Source of the DNA: Chamaecyparis obtusa
Taxonomy: Eukaryota > Streptophyta > Pinopsida > Cupressales > Cupressaceae
Assembly: GCA_027943335.1 (NCBI GenBank)
Contig: BSBK01006740.1
Coordinates: forward strand, 213,501 to 277,500
DNA length: 64,000 nt
Direction: 5' to 3'
Part shown: in pieces, positions 23,640 to 36,453 of the stretch
Layout: each line of letters begins with the position of its first letter
Numbering within the stretch: position 1 is the first letter of the stretch
Made by a program: the position numbers and the translations under genes
The notes under the pieces: generated by a model
The model's input: the letters and a program-made list of their open reading frames with translations, nothing else
Told to the model about the DNA's origin: nothing
The model's database searches: none

Positions 23640-25104
23640 AAATGTGAAATTTTGAATGACATTGGCAAAAAGCTTTTGAGGGAAATGGCCTCCCACAAAC
23701 CCTATAAAAAACATATGTATTTACTCTTCTAAGCCAAAGAGTTTATGGATGATTCTCCTACCTCAAAATGATAGAATCCCAAATTTTATAAGTGGGGTAA
23801 ATAGGATCCCCTTAGGCAACAAAAAATGGCCAAATTCATCTAAATATTCTAATTTACAAAAAAATCCTCATCCAAAGAGATATGAGAAATCTCATAAAGG
23901 GCAAGAATAATAGAGTTGTTGGCTTATTGATCCCCCCACCCCCCGATTTTGTCACTGGTGCCAATCATATACCCTTGAGCCAAAAAATCATGGGCAAAGA
24001 AACAAAATTTCCACAAATCTAAAATGTCCAAAGGCAGTCTCAAGAATTTCCTGAAAAAAGGATGGTTGGAAGGCAAGGCCTTGGTTATCCAAGCCAAAAT
24101 TATATAGCCCTTTGATAGCAATATGAAACATTGGGGGTTCTTGCATTATGGAGCAGCTCCAACCAACCCTTGTAGAACATAATGAAATGTGGAATGATCA
24201 ATTCCCCAACCAGGTAAGTATTCTACATCTAGTAGGTAATTTTCTTATGTAAGAATGTGCAAATGAATATGTTAGGAATGAAATTTTATTTGGTAGTCCC
24301 TTAATATACAAAGGATTTAGCTTTCATCGTAGTAAATACTTTTCATATTTCAATCCAATCACATATGGACCTCTTAGATTTCCAAAATGGATCAGTTTAG
24401 GGTTTCTCCCTCCTGAATACATGCATATCAAATTATTAGAAATTATTAGAAACTCGATGGACTCTTTTATAGGTTTTGAAGAATCTCATAATCATAGAGG
24501 AGATGTTAAAATCCTAATTGATACTAATCTTGGGATTAGAACTCTAAATTTGTTAGAGATATTCTCAAAGAAAGTAAAAATGGATCATTAAACTAGAATT
24601 TTATCGTGGATTGATCAACGAAAATAGAGTGATTTCTAGAAAGGAAAAGGGGTAAGATATTTCAACAAAAGACAATGTGGCTTCCCACTAAGCTCGTAAG
24701 CCCCCAATCATAGAAATCCCTCCTAACATTTCTATTGAATTTGATGAAGAAACGGATGGTTTTTTGTTTGATTATCAAGAGCTAAAGGATATTATAAAAT
24801 TGGGAAATATCTTTGAATAGGATGTATTAAATTTAGATTAAGAAAGGTGTAAGGAAATTTTGTCAAATAAGGTAACTTGAAACAAGTATTGGAAAAATCA
24901 TACATCTTCCAAGAGGAGGTAAGAGAACAATTATCATTGCTCAACCACTATCAAGAGGAAAATGAGGCATGTATTCAACATGAAGGAGGTGAGGTGAGAA
25001 TTGATGATCCTAATCAACTCAAGGATTGTCCAAATAAAATAGAAACTTTGAGACAAGATAGAACTGATGAGCAAGAAATTCCCATAGAATTTAAAGTAGC
25101 CTAT
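23640..25104 (+). pseudogene. second LINE, ORF1 part, left of the 21-kb insertion
   Basis: From about 24270 the plus strand reads LIYKGFSFHRSKYF, LRFPKWISLGFLPPEYMHIK and VKILIDTNLGIRTL, which resembles the nucleic-acid-binding part of LINE ORF1. Downstream, 24877-25104 encodes a charged segment (EEVREQLSLLNHYQEENE, EQEIPIEFKVAY). The frame breaks at the CCTAT target site of the large LTR element (25100-25104). Sequence after 46283 continues this LINE. The part before 24180 is only weakly recognisable. Confidence 0.6.
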
Positions 25105-26513
25105 TGTTGAGCATCATTTTTACACAAAGACAACAGCTAGGAATTTGCATGAAAAAATCCCCCTCTTGGAAGACTGATGTAATCAATCTCAAGGTTCCTT
25201 CTAGTTGGGTCTCAGCCGCTTGGATAGCTCAACGGAAGACAAATGTGAATTTGTTAACAAGGAGGCCTTTGGTGGTTCTTCTCTCAAAGGAAACTGCAAA
25301 ACAAACTTTAGGATTCCACAATATCTCTTTTTGGTTTGATTTTCAAATTTAAGAAACGTAAGCAATGCTAATTTAATTAATCTACCAAAAAATAACTTGC
25401 CAGGAAGGTTAGAAGATGTAAGGTAACAAGAGATTTTAATGAAATTTCTGAAAGAAACCTAATGGACATATGATAGCAATCACACCACCATGCGAATTAA
25501 ATAACCAAGAAGATGAAGAAACCCACAAAACAGAGATTAGATCATGTCACAATCTTCAGCTGAATGGATGCAATCATCAACGGAATCGAGCAAATGCAAA
25601 CGTATGATAAGTCAAAACTCATCAGATCACGAAGCCACTCCAGATGTGTGCACACGTGAGACAAGTTAATCTTCAAGCACCAAAGAATAATCTTCTCAGA
25701 AATTCATCACAACATAACAATGCAATACCAGAAAACACCGAACTAAAAGATCGCAGACTTAAAAATCATTAAACAACCAATCGACTCTTTGAAATAAAGA
25801 ATGAGCAATTCACACATTCATAAATTTCACATAAATAGCAGAAAAATCACACCATGAATAAAGCACCAACTGTATTTGTTATATTAATGATCAAGTCGAC
25901 CCTCATTACATCATTTTATTACAATTTATAGAGCTAGGCTCTTATTTTCACAGCTAGGGTTTAGCTGTGACTAAAACTTAAAAGTAAATCTAAACTAAAG
26001 CTTGCATTAAAGAAACTACTTCTAAACCTTAGCTAAACTATCCTAGCACAGAATTAATCCTTGTGCATTACAAATATTTGAGCAAACTATGCATTAGATG
26101 ACTAAAAAATGGAGCTGGAACTTGTGTATGCACTTGATAATCTTCACGTTTGTACCCTTGATCATTAGCTCCGACTACTCCACATGGACCTAACTAAAAG
26201 AGATCCCAAAATCATGCACAAATGACCCCAAAAAGGAAACCCAAATGACTGGAAAATGAGCTCTGAGATAACTAAAGTCAACTTTCAGACGTGCCAAAAA
26301 ATGCCCAAATCCCGACAATTGGTCTGAAAAACCCAAGCTCCAAAAATGACCAAGTGCTAAGTCCTTTATCTCCAAAATTTCAGACTTGTCGGACTTGTAG
26401 GTGGCTGAAAACTCCTTATGGCCGAAATGCCAAAAATCAGGCACTACAAAATTGGCTAAGTGTCAAAACTGGATTTTCTGTACACAAAATTTGGCAAATC
26501 TTGGTCTGGACGC

Positions 26514-29500
26514 TCAATAGTTGGGAGGCACTTCTGGATGTGCCTTGTTGAACCTATCCACTATCTCTAGCACCTCATCAAAGTCTGGCATCTTGATCCC
26601 TTGTAGGATCTCTTTCTACCTATCTTTGAAGTCAATCAATTCCTTTGCAAAAGCCTTTATTTCTTCCTCTTGAGATAGCATTTTCTAGAATTTCCTCCTT
26701 TTGATAGAACATCTGCTGGAGGTCTTTAGACTTCACCCCTCGGAATATGCCTAGGTATTGATCGATGATGTCATTTAATGAATACATAATCTTATCATCA
26801 TCTTCATCAAACAAATCTAGATCTAATCCTTCAAAGAGCTCCTGCAACTCCTTTGCAAAAAGCGTGTTGTCATCTCTCCTCTTATTCAACCTCTTGAGAA
26901 CCTTTCCAAATACAGCCAATGTCGCTGCTATCTTTTGGATCCATTCTTCAAAATTATCCAACTTCGATCCTTCGTATATTTTCATCAATACCTGGAAGCG
27001 CTGCTTCCTTATCCTTGTCAGCTCATCCAACACTTTTTTCCAGTTAAGGATGGTTTCCTCTACACCATTTTCCTCACTCATGATCTCCACTAAAGAAGTT
27101 ATTCCTGCCAAAATGTTTCGGAATGGCCTTAGGATCCTCTTGAGAGATAAGCTAGCGAACTGCTCAAAATCAAGCTTCCACTTAGCACAAGCCTATACAA
27201 AAGAATGTGGAACATCTATATCTATATCCCCCTTCTTCTCCAAAATCACCTATAATGAGGCTTCGGGGTTATTTGGGTCAATTGGACCCGCTGTCTTTAG
27301 AATGAATTTCTTCATAGCTTCATTTTGCTCTTCCAAAGCTTTTATCCTTTCTTCATCTTTATCCATAAAGACTAAAGCATGCTTCAACCCCAAAGTAGCC
27401 AAGGTTTTTCTACCTTCCGTAGTGGGTTCCCCTAAATCTACCTCCTCCAACACGTAGTCGTCTGGAGTGATCTCATTTGCACTGATATCCATTGTGGGGA
27501 CAGCCACTTGTGCTTTCCACCTACTCGTTTGGTCTTGAGTGACATAAGACATTGGTCTCACTTGGGGAATTGGCAGTGTTTGATGGAAAGCATGCCCTAG
27601 CGTGGTTACATCAACCTTATCATCTATGTACACTCTGACTCTTGGTTGTACCTCTTTGGTGAACCATGTGGGCTTTGAGAATGCATTTAATGGCTCATAG
27701 GGAGTAGCCAATGTGGAAGAAGTTGCTAGGTGTTATGTCCTTATTTCCTCTTGACTTTCTTCTTCTTCTCCAATTTCCTACTCATTCCCAGTGCCCTGTT
27801 CATGCTCCTCCTCATCAGTAGTTTGCTGCTCATCAGCTGTTTGTTCTTCAGTGTCTGTTTGTGGCTTCTCTTCTTTAATATGTGGCTCCTCTTTCACCTG
27901 TGATTCTCCCTTGTCATCAGGCTCCTTGAATCCTATATGAACCTCTTCCATTTTCTCTTCGCCAATGACTTCTACTTCTTTCTCTAGCTCCTGCGAGCTC
28001 TGAGGAACTGATTCACTATGGACCTGTGGTAAGGGCACATGAACTTGGGGAGGAATATTGAGTGAGGGAGGCATAGGAGACACCATGGGAGTGGTTGAAT
28101 GGGCTGGTGGAGGTGGAGTCAAAAGGGGAACATGGGATGAAGAAGGTTGTTGAGGCAACAAAGTGTTTTTTACTGGACTGGAAAGTGGGGTAGCGAGAGG
28201 CTCTTGAAGTGGAATCGTAGGAGGAGATGAAGTCCAAGGTGGAGGCAGAGGTGGAACAGATGAAACTAATGGTACCTATGTACTTACACCTTCTTCTAAG
28301 GTGAAAGGATATAGAAGAGTCCTTTTCTAGCTCTATAGTTTCCCCTTGGGCCTTGGTCATCTCAATATCATCTTGTCCTTGAGGTCCCTATTGTAGGCCC
28401 TCTCCCATGCCACTAAAAAGACTAGTAATATGCATAGGAGCTTGTTGCTCAGACTCCTTGAAACCATGCAACCCCGTAAAATCTATGATGTTGAATTCAT
28501 CATCACCGAGGGCATCCAGATTTATTGGCTCTCCCTATGTAGCCCCTTCAGCATCCTCAGGATCATCATCCATTATCCTTCTTTTCTTCAAGAATACTGC
28601 AGACCGGGTCGTCCTACTAAGGGGAACTTCATCCAATTCATCTTCATCATCCTCCACTAGGGTATGCATTTGTGTGGGTGTTGAGCCTCTCTTTCTCTTA
28701 TACACATGACCCTTGACCACTCCAAACGGCTTGGGCCCTATGATCTTGAATTTTGTTTTCTTCGCCGAGCTTGGAGAATCATGGTCGCTAGGTGAAGGTG
28801 CTTCTGGCAGTGCAATACTTTCGGTCATCCTGGTTTTTACTTTCTTGGAATGTGTGGCAGGACCATATGCACTGGGGCGCTCATGCCAATACACAGTTTC
28901 TAGCTTCAGAGGAGCAACCTCTTTGAACTATCGCTTTAGTATCTTTTCTCCTTTCTTCTTCTTTTCTCGAGTGGGGTTCTCTAGGAGTTGCTTCATGAGG
29001 AGTGGTTGCATTGGGAAAGGATGAGCAATCCAAGATTTTGTTAGCTTAATCACATGTTGGGCTTTGAAATCCATGCTATCATTCTCATCTTGATCTACCT
29101 CCACATTCAGGATGGTCCTTGTGAACACCTTGTCTGTATTGTATATGGAATCCAAAAAAAATTCTGAGTCAGCATCTACCACCTTCTGCAGAATCTTCAA
29201 CAAAAGGGCACCCTATGTCAGCTCTAAACTCATCTGGTAATAGTCACAGACTCTTACCTCATAATCATCTACACAATTAGCCCAATGGTCTTCAATATGC
29301 AACTCATGAACGTAGTGTCTTTCCATTATGTGGCTATAGGTACCAATGGGATCAAAGTGAGGCCTTACCAGGTTGTAAGTTAATAGTGGGAATTCATCCC
29401 ATTCTCCAGTCAAAGACTTGCAAACTTTCATGTCTGGTACACAGTAGGGGCCGATGGAAATACGAAAATCCCAGCAATGCTTCTTCTTGTGCTTAATGTG

Positions 29501-30605
29501 CTCATGGGCATCAGATAACTGTGTTGCGATCTCTAGGAGGACTACTCTATCAGAAGGGTACCTTGGTAGCTTCTTTGGTGCCAGGGTGCTTCCTGCCACC
29601 CGAATGTAAGTGAAGGTCTAGAATTGTATGTAGAAATCCCCAATGCCCTTTACTTTAGCCATTGCTTCTATTGATAGCCTTTTGGCATAGTCTCCTCAAT
29701 GGAGTGTATGATCGCAAAAATGAAGGCATCATTGACTATTCTGAAGTCAGGGCTATTGTGAGTGTAGAAATCCTTCCTCACCAATTGAGAGTACAAAGTG
29801 AATGGCCATGTGTTATGTTCTCCGATTGCTCCAACTTTGGTCAATCCTGGATATACTTCCCTAGCGGCTAGTAAGTACACAACATAAGATGTCATGTAGA
29901 AATGGGGGTTTGTCTTCATCCGATCAGTTGTTCATCCAGTTGGTCACTTAAAATGGAGGCCCAATCGAACCTCGCTTGTCTTTCTTTTATCTTTTGGATT
30001 AAGAAGATCATCCAAGGCTCCAGTCGATGGGACTTAGGCAACCTGTACACCCTGTTGATCATTATTATGGCTGCCTAGATATCTTCTTTCATATAGCTCC
30101 TCCTCATATCAATTCTATCCAGTCTGTTCTTGGGCAATGGTTGCATCAGGTACTCGTTGTTAACAATGTTGTGAGCCCTCTATATGTCCTTGTTGTAAAA
30201 CTCCATTCCCTTGTTGATATTGAAATTAAAGAACTTATCTACCCCCTTGGGCAAGTGGAAGACATCTTCAATGTTATCAGACCTCAAGTCCAGGACCACT
30301 TCTCCAATGTTGTTCTTGACCATGCGCTCATCTGGCACATAGTTACTGGCCAGTGTATTGATCAGTTCCACCGACTAGATGGAGACTAGGTGTGCTGCCA
30401 CATTCACTAGAGAGCAATGGACTAATGAAGTGCAGTCCTCTGGATGTTCCACTAGCTGCGCACACTTGTTCAAGTATTCATTCCTTCTTACATTCTTGAT
30501 ATTTGTATCAGTTATTTTGGCATGCAAGTCGGTCACCTTGGATGGTGGATGATAGCCTTTGAACTGATACTTCATTGCTGGTGATGCGACTACCTTCTCG
30601 GCCAT
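26514..30605 (-). pseudogene. LTR-encoded long reading frame, copy in the 3' LTR (broken)
   Basis: Homologous to 40912-44984 over its full length. From the ATG at 30605 the parts are: a conserved N-terminal region (KYQFKGYHPPSKV, LINTLASNYV, YSQLVRKDFYTHN), a mid region (KLPRYPSDRVVLLEIATQ, WDEFPLLTYNLVRPHFDPIG), a basic segment (KKVKTRMTES, HVYKRKRG, KKRRIMDDD), a proline-rich stretch near 28020-28150, an acidic stretch 27780-27990 and a coiled-coil-like C-terminus 26560-27340. At least four frameshifts and several stops break it; one is an extra base near 26690 relative to the other copy. I do not recognise the protein, and it is neither gag nor pol. Confidence 0.8.
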
Positions 30606-30689
30606 ACCTGTAGATAGGATGAAACATAGATCAGTAACCTGGTAGGAGGAATAAAAATTTAGAAAGCAAAGTATATTACTACATTTTGA

Positions 30690-31080
30690 GCTCAAAAGAG
30701 GCCACAAAAGGAAGTTTCGGCCTTTCGGACTTTCAGGGGTGTGAAAACTTTGAAAGGCTGACAAGGCCGAAAATGACGAAAAAGGCTATGCTGACAACTC
30801 TTGGCTATTTCAGAGGACTGGAGGTAATGAACCCCCGAAGACCGATAAGGCCGAAATGTCAGAAAAGGCCGAGGAAAGGTTTTTGGCAACACAGAAGAGC
30901 TCGGTGATCCTGGGACTGATATATTTTTGGCGTGCGAAAATGTCGAAAAGGATGAAATGTCTGGAAAGGCCGAAAATAAAGAACATAGGGCAAGGTCCAC
31001 TTCAGCATTTCAGAGGTGCAAATTGTTTTGGTGTGCGACAACACCGAAATGCTGAAAGGTGTCAGCACTTAGGGAATTTG
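30690..31080 (-). promoter_or_regulatory. GGCCGAAA motif cluster in the LTR leader, upstream of the LTR reading frame
   Basis: Exact ggccgaaa at 30765, 30849 and 30968 (TTTCGGCC on the coding strand), with many one-base variants such as ggcctttcgg and ggccgagg in between. Further copies lie at about 31220-31720. The other LTR has the same layout, but many CG are TG or CA. Position suggests a regulatory or structural role in the transcript leader; this is inference. Confidence 0.5.
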
Positions 31081-31485
31081 TCGATTTGCGAGCTGCTGAA
31101 TGTTTCGGACCTAGGGTTTCTTAGTCAAACTCAAAAATGAGTCCAATGATGAGTTTGACAACAAACTCGTCAAGGGGATGCAAGATGACTACCTTGACAA
31201 TCCCCAAGGCCCAAAAGGCCGACTCCAAACAACCTAGACCTAAGGACAAGGCCAAAAAGACACAAACCTACAAAACTAAGACATGCCGAAGAGGCTAAGA
31301 GAAAAAGACCTTAATCTAAGACTCAAAAAGAGGGGAGAAAAAACCACTTACTTAGGAGATGAAGAACTCGATGATGACCAGTGAGGAGATGAGACCAGAA
31401 CAATGAAAAAGATGACGAGCAGCGAGCAAACAGGCGGGAGGTGGAGGAGCAAGCGCAAAAGTGAGGGTTCGAAAACCCTCATGCA

Positions 31486-31495
31486 CCTTTTATAG
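31486..31495 (-). promoter_or_regulatory. TATA box of the 3' LTR
   Basis: CTATAAAAGG on the minus strand, about 375 bp inside the LTR start. A perfect hairpin (GAGGGTT, loop CGAA, AACCCTC; 31463-31480) lies just downstream. The other LTR has the same box at 45886-45895. If used, U3 is about 0.4 kb and the reading frame lies in R-U5. Confidence 0.65.
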
Positions 31496-31869
31496 TTTAC
31501 CCATGTTGCTGACATAAGCACCTCGGATGTTGGTGTTTCAGCCTTATTGGGGTGTTGGACCTCCAAAAGGCCAAAACACCCAAAAGGCCGACTCCCTTGT
31601 GGGAGTCGGACCTCCGAGGTTTCGAACATCCGCCAAGTCCAAAAAGAGGGTCAGGTCCGAAAGACCCCGAAAAGAAGCGCCACTAACTCCATTGGCCTTT
31701 TCGCACTTTCGGACGTCCAAAAGTGCGAAAGGGCAACAAAGCTGAAAAGCCAACAAAAACAACTAAGGACAAAACCCAAAGACAACATAAGCAAAACAAG
31801 CATAAAGTAGAAGGGGGGCCCCTGAGGCCAAGAGGGCCACTAGGGGAGTGTGTTTGTGGGACCACAACA

Positions 31870-32942
31870 AATAGCCCAAACAAAGAAAGGGAAACAACCC
31901 AAGCTTCTTGGAGCCAGTCCACCTGGAGACAACCCTGATTTGCAATGAACCAAGTACAAAAACCTTCAAATCAAGCATGTTTCTCATCACACCAAGGTAG
32001 AGAAAACCATAATGTCTGCACCCAGTGTGTGAGTAGGTGTTCAAATTTCCCTTGAAATCCCCTTTTACTGTAAGCTACTGTTGATGATCATCCTGTCATT
32101 GCTAGATCATTGCCCACTAACCAAAAATCAGCCATAAGTCAATTTTAACCTTGCTTTATTGCCAGGCAGGCGTTGATAGCCCCAATAGAGGTTGCTAAAG
32201 TCACCCCTTCCCAACTGCAGATGAGCTTCATTAGAAGTTCTTAGACTTCATAAGAGGGCTCTTAGACTTGATTTGCTTCAATTTTTAAGTCGATCCTTTT
32301 GAGAGCGTCTCATTTTCAACAAATTTTGGTTCTATGTAGACTACTTCAATGCTCCTAGAAGCTTTATGGAATATCATTTGTTGCTCTTGTTCTATTCTTC
32401 TCCCTTTTTTTTGGGGAAACCGGGGCAGTGCTTAGACTGTGTTATCCTGGTTTTGAACGTTTCCTTCATTTATCTCATCTTTATGCGTTCCTCCTTTTTA
32501 TTTTATCACTCCTTTTCTTTTAGTCTACATTTCATCTAGGAAAGGGTTCTGACTTTCAGGCTTCCTTCATGACCATGGGCGTCTCCCGGCGCAGACCAGA
32601 ATCCTATCTTGAGAAGCTCGTGGCTTGGGATTTTCTTTTAAGTGTGCTTTAGTGTTGAGGATGGCTGATTTTGGTGAACTCCCCCTGAGAAGTCTTGAAA
32701 AGAAAGTGCCTTACCTCCGATCAATGTCTCCGACTCACTACAAAATGAAACTTTCCCAAAGTTTATGGCAATGGGAAACCTGTATCCATTACTTGGACCA
32801 CCTAGAACGGACCACTAAAACTTTTTAAAGCACTCACCCCCTGCAAGCAAAGACCTAAAGAAAAGACATGGATGACAAGATTGACAGAAAACAAGAAAAG
32901 ATAATAAAATACAAGGATATACAATAAAATATAAGGGGGGTC
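31870..32942 (-). other. non-coding 3' part of the 21-kb element
   Basis: Between the end of integrase and the 3' LTR. I see no open frame with known motifs. The bases directly next to the LTR (minus strand GGGCTATT) are not a normal polypurine tract. Confidence 0.6.
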
Positions 32943-34040
32943 ATCAAGACCCAAAATAATGCTTCAGAAACTGGCCATTAACTAGCAATGGGACTAGTTC
33001 TCCATCAAGAGAACTAATCTGAAAGGTATTTTCTCTCAAGATCTCTGCGATCTGGAATGGGCCTATCCACAAACGTTGAAACTTGGTGTGGCTACCTAAT
33101 TTTTCTTTTGCTTTGTCCCACATCATGACCAAATCAAAAATTCAGAAGGCTTTTACAGTTGCTCTTTTGTCAAACCATCACTTGACAACAACCTGATGCT
33201 TGGCTACATGTTCCAAGGCCATAGTTCGTTTCTCTTCAAGGTTCAAAAAATTCATGAGACGAATCTACACCCGATCCTCACCTTCAATGTATTGATCCAT
33301 AAATCTTAGAATTGGTATTTTTAGGTTCAACAAAAATACGAGTTGTAGACCGTAAACTAACTGGTAGGGGGAAGTCCCTAGGGCATTCTTGACTCTCACA
33401 CGATCTGTCCATAAGGCATATTTCAACTGAGTGTGCCAATCTCTAGGGTTGTCATCCAAAAGGCATTTGATTATCGTTGTTAGGTTCTTGTTGGTTGACT
33501 CGGTGACTCCATTTCCTTACAGGTAGTAATTGGAGGAGAATTTTAGAATTACTTGGTTCTCAAAGGCCCATTGAATGAGATTTTCTAATGAGAAATAAGG
33601 AGCATTATCACATACCAGGAAAAACAACATGCCAAACCTGGTGATGATGAACTCCTCCAAGAACTTGGTGATCACCTCAGTGGTATAGTTTTTCAAAACT
33701 CATGCTTTCATCCAGCATGTACAGTAATCAGTTGTAGTCAAGATGTACTGGTGTCCTGCTGAAGATGGTGGATTGATTATTCCCATGAAGTCTAGCCCCC
33801 ACTGGGTAAAAGGATGTATCTCATAAACAAGTTGTAGGGGCACCATCGAGTGTCTTTCTCAGATGGCGCTAGTCTAACAAACATGACAAGAACGCACGTG
33901 TTCATGGGTGTCTTTGAACAAGGTTGGCCAATAGTATCCGGATGTTAGTATCTGATGAGTTGTAGCCTCTACTGATCCATGTCTGGTACCATACTTATCG
34001 TGAAACTCCATGAGAACCTGCCCAGCTTTCATTCAATCCA
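32943..34040 (-). pseudogene. integrase of the 21-kb element
   Basis: HHCC-type zinc finger (ILTSGYYWP, DTHEHVRSCHVC, about 33880-33960), then the core with WGLDFMG (first Asp, about 33790), CDNAPYFSLENL (second Asp, about 33600) and GVTESTNKNL (Glu, about 33505). The C-terminal part has FQRLWIGPFQIAEIL and ends QFLKHYFGS at 32944. It joins DNA ends in retrotransposition. In-frame stops interrupt it, but the frame is the same as RT and protease. Confidence 0.88.
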
Positions 34041-34309
34041 AACATCTTAAGTACAATCCATCATAATTACATTTGTAGAGCTTCCCATTCTTCAACATGT
34101 ATAAACTACTCTTATTTTTCAAAGCTCTCCGTTGGGAACTATTCAATCCATCTGGACAACAATTCTGCAACAAGTAGTATACCACGTCTTGATACCATAT
34201 GTCAGTGACAATTCCTTCGTTGGTGTATACCTGAAACACTAGGCGTTGCTCTATTTTGGCCATCATTTGGGTGAGGCCTTGACCTCTTACCAATTTCATC
34301 AGTTGAATT

Positions 34310-34815
34310 TAAATGTCGAATTCCTGCAATATCGCCATCCACTTTCCCCTTCGTTCCCCTAGTTCGTTTTGCATCAACATAGACTTGACTGTTGGATCTG
34401 GAACAATAGCGATGACTTTACTCCGAAGGATGTAGTGTCTGAATTTCTTAATGACCTTAACCAAGGAAAAATATTATTTATCCAGATTTGAATATTTGAG
34501 CTCTACGTTCTTTAAAGGGCAACTCATGAAAGCAATTAGTTGTTCATCTTCTCCTTCCCTTTTCTACGTGAGGATTCCTGCACATGAATGTTCCGAAGCA
34601 AAGGAATAAACTTTGAATGGTAGGAGATAATCAGGGTTGACCATAACTGGGGCAGTGGCAATGGACATCTTGATGTCTTCAAAGTCTTCTTTAGCCTGAG
34701 TGCTCCATTCAATTTTGGCATCCTTCTTCAACATGTTGTTTAATAGACGCACTATCTCTTCAAAACCACTAATGAACTTCCTGACGAAGTTGATTTTCCC
34801 AAAAAAGGACTTCAA
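34310..34815 (-). pseudogene. RT connection and gypsy-type RNase H of the 21-kb element
   Basis: Starts with SFFGKINFVRKFISGF and TQAKEDFEDIK, the thumb/tether part following RT, then PFKVYSFASEHSCAGIL and QLIAFMSCPLKNVELKYS and a terminal IKKFRHYIL. This matches the decayed-looking RNase H that follows RT in gypsy elements. The usual Asp is replaced in YSFASEH, where active gypsy RNase H normally has D-A-S. In-frame stops are present. Confidence 0.75.
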
Positions 34816-34899
34816 CTCTTTTCTGCTATTTGGGGGAACCAGTTTGAGGATAACTTCGACCTGTTCGGGGTCAATTGAGATTCATGTCTTAGAGATGAT

Positions 34900-35622
34900 G
34901 TGTCCGAGAAGCTTTCCTTAAGTCACCCCAAAGACACACTTCTTAGGGTTTAAAGAAATCTTGTAACGTCAGCACCTTTTCAAAACCTTTCGAAGATCCT
35001 CAATATGGTCTGCGCGATTCCTAGAAAAAACTGTAAGATCGTCCATATAGATTACAATGCATTTGTTTACCAGACCCTTGAATGCCTCATCCATAGCTCG
35101 TTGGAAAGTGGCTCCCGTGTTAATTAGGCCAAATGACATGCGACGGTAGGTGAATGTTCCCCATTTTGTGGTGAAGGCCATCTTCAGGCAATCCTCTTAT
35201 TTTACCATGACTTGGTTGTACCCTGAATAGCTGTCTAGAAAAGACATCATTTGAGAACCATTAACTACCTGCAACACTTTGTCAAGGGATGGCAATGGGT
35301 AGTTATCCTTTTGAGAGGACTTGTTCAAGTTTCTGAAATCCACATAGAGCCAAACCTCTCCACTCTTCTTCCTTACAGGGACAAGGTTGGTGACCCAAGT
35401 TGAATGCTGGATGGCAAAAATTATCTTGGCATCGAGCAACTTTTGCACTTCCTTTTGGATCACCAGTTCGATCACAGGGTTCACAGGCCTTTGCCTTTGG
35501 CAGAATGGCTTAGCATCGGGGTTCAATGGAATGTTGTGAATGATAACAATGGGATCATAGGTTTTCAAATCTTCATAGCACCATGCTATGACATCTTTGT
35601 ATTCAGTGAGGAGTTCAACCAT
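34900..35622 (-). pseudogene. reverse transcriptase of the 21-kb element
   Basis: N-terminal part VQKLLDAKIIFAIQHSTWV and NLVPVRKKSGE, then YVDFRNLNKSSQKDNYPLP, FLDSYSGYNQV, FTTKWGTFTYRRMSFGL and the catalytic YMDD (IVIYMDDLTVFS, about 35045-35080). All catalytic aspartates are visible. A single stop separates the two halves in the same frame near 35196. Order and motifs are those of Ty3/gypsy. Confidence 0.9.
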
Positions 35623-35999
35623 CTATTTCTTTTCTTGTGGTGTGCCTACCTTGCCAATGCGGACTTCCCTGGATTCGAGCTCCATTCCCAAGTTGTAGAT
35701 TTTACAATTGTCTCCACCCACTACTAGTGTTTTCCCTCTCTCCTGAGCATGTTCATCTTTGTCAAAAATCCTCTCCAGAGCCACCATGCCTTTCGAAATG
35801 GAATTGGTTTTCAAGTTCAAAAACCCTAGGTCGTCTGACTCTTCTATTTCATCCTCTTCTTCGTCAATGCTTTGTTTGTCAAAGATCCTAACGTTCATGA
35901 TAAATTCCAAAATCTATTGATCATCTTGAAATACTTGGAAGTTTTTGATGTTATCAGGGATGGCTGGCACCACCACAAGTTCTATGAAGAACTTCTTCA

Positions 36000-36453
36000 A
36001 CTTGGATTTCTCTAGCGGTTGCAAAGAACTTGCAGACACTGCTAAAGCATCGACAACAATATTCCTTCTTCTTGGGACGCTCTGAATGCTAAAAGCTTCA
36101 AAATCTTCAACTAAATCCCATACATGATTGCGGTATGAGATTAGTCACTTATTAGTGCAGGAATACTAGCTCTTGATTTGTCGGACTATCAGTTGTGAGT
36201 CACCTTCCATAGCTATTGCTTTTACTTTCTTCTCGTGCACGAAGAGGAGACCCCGAACTAGAGCCTCGTACTCAGCAACATTGTTAGTGCAGTGGAATTG
36301 CAATTGATAGGCAACATAATATGAAACCCCATGAGGGTTGATTAATTCGATCCTAGCTCCTACTCCTAGCTTACACTTGGAGCCATCAAAACGAAGCTTC
36401 CAGACCAAATGATTATTGCTGAGAGATGTCTTTACTTGGGGTTCTGGAATCAC
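36000..36453 (-). pseudogene. additional RNase H domain (archaeal/plant type) located before RT
   Basis: Motifs in order: WKLRFDGSKCKLGVGARI, CTNNVAEYEALVRGLLF, AIAMEGDSQLIVRQI and RRRNIVVDALAVSAS. These carry the D, E, D and D positions of an RNase H of the kind called aRNH in Tat elements. Here it lies between protease and RT, in the same frame, separate from the gypsy RNase H after RT. Two stops follow IVRQIKS. Confidence 0.8.

Larger units (their letters stand above)
25105..31869 (-). repeat. 3' LTR of the 21-kb element (6765 bp)
   Basis: Leftmost of the two long direct repeats, starting TGTTGAGC in plus coordinates and ending CCACAACA. Relative to the inner copy it has an extra TTG at the left end. 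It contains a copy of the LTR reading frame with several frameshifts, a TATA box and the GGCCGAAA cluster. Because the element is on the minus strand, this is the 3' LTR. Confidence 0.93.

Noticed and set aside
26765..27457. Plus-strand ORF of 230 codons (and its twin at 41162-41845)
   Set aside because: Both are antisense to the LTR reading frame; their serine-rich composition is what that frame gives in reverse. Conservation between the two is explained by the LTR repeat.
30686..31810. Several ORFs of 70-100 codons on both strands, K/R/P-rich
   Set aside because: They lie in the GGCCGAAA-rich leader, overlap in many frames, and decay differently in the other LTR.
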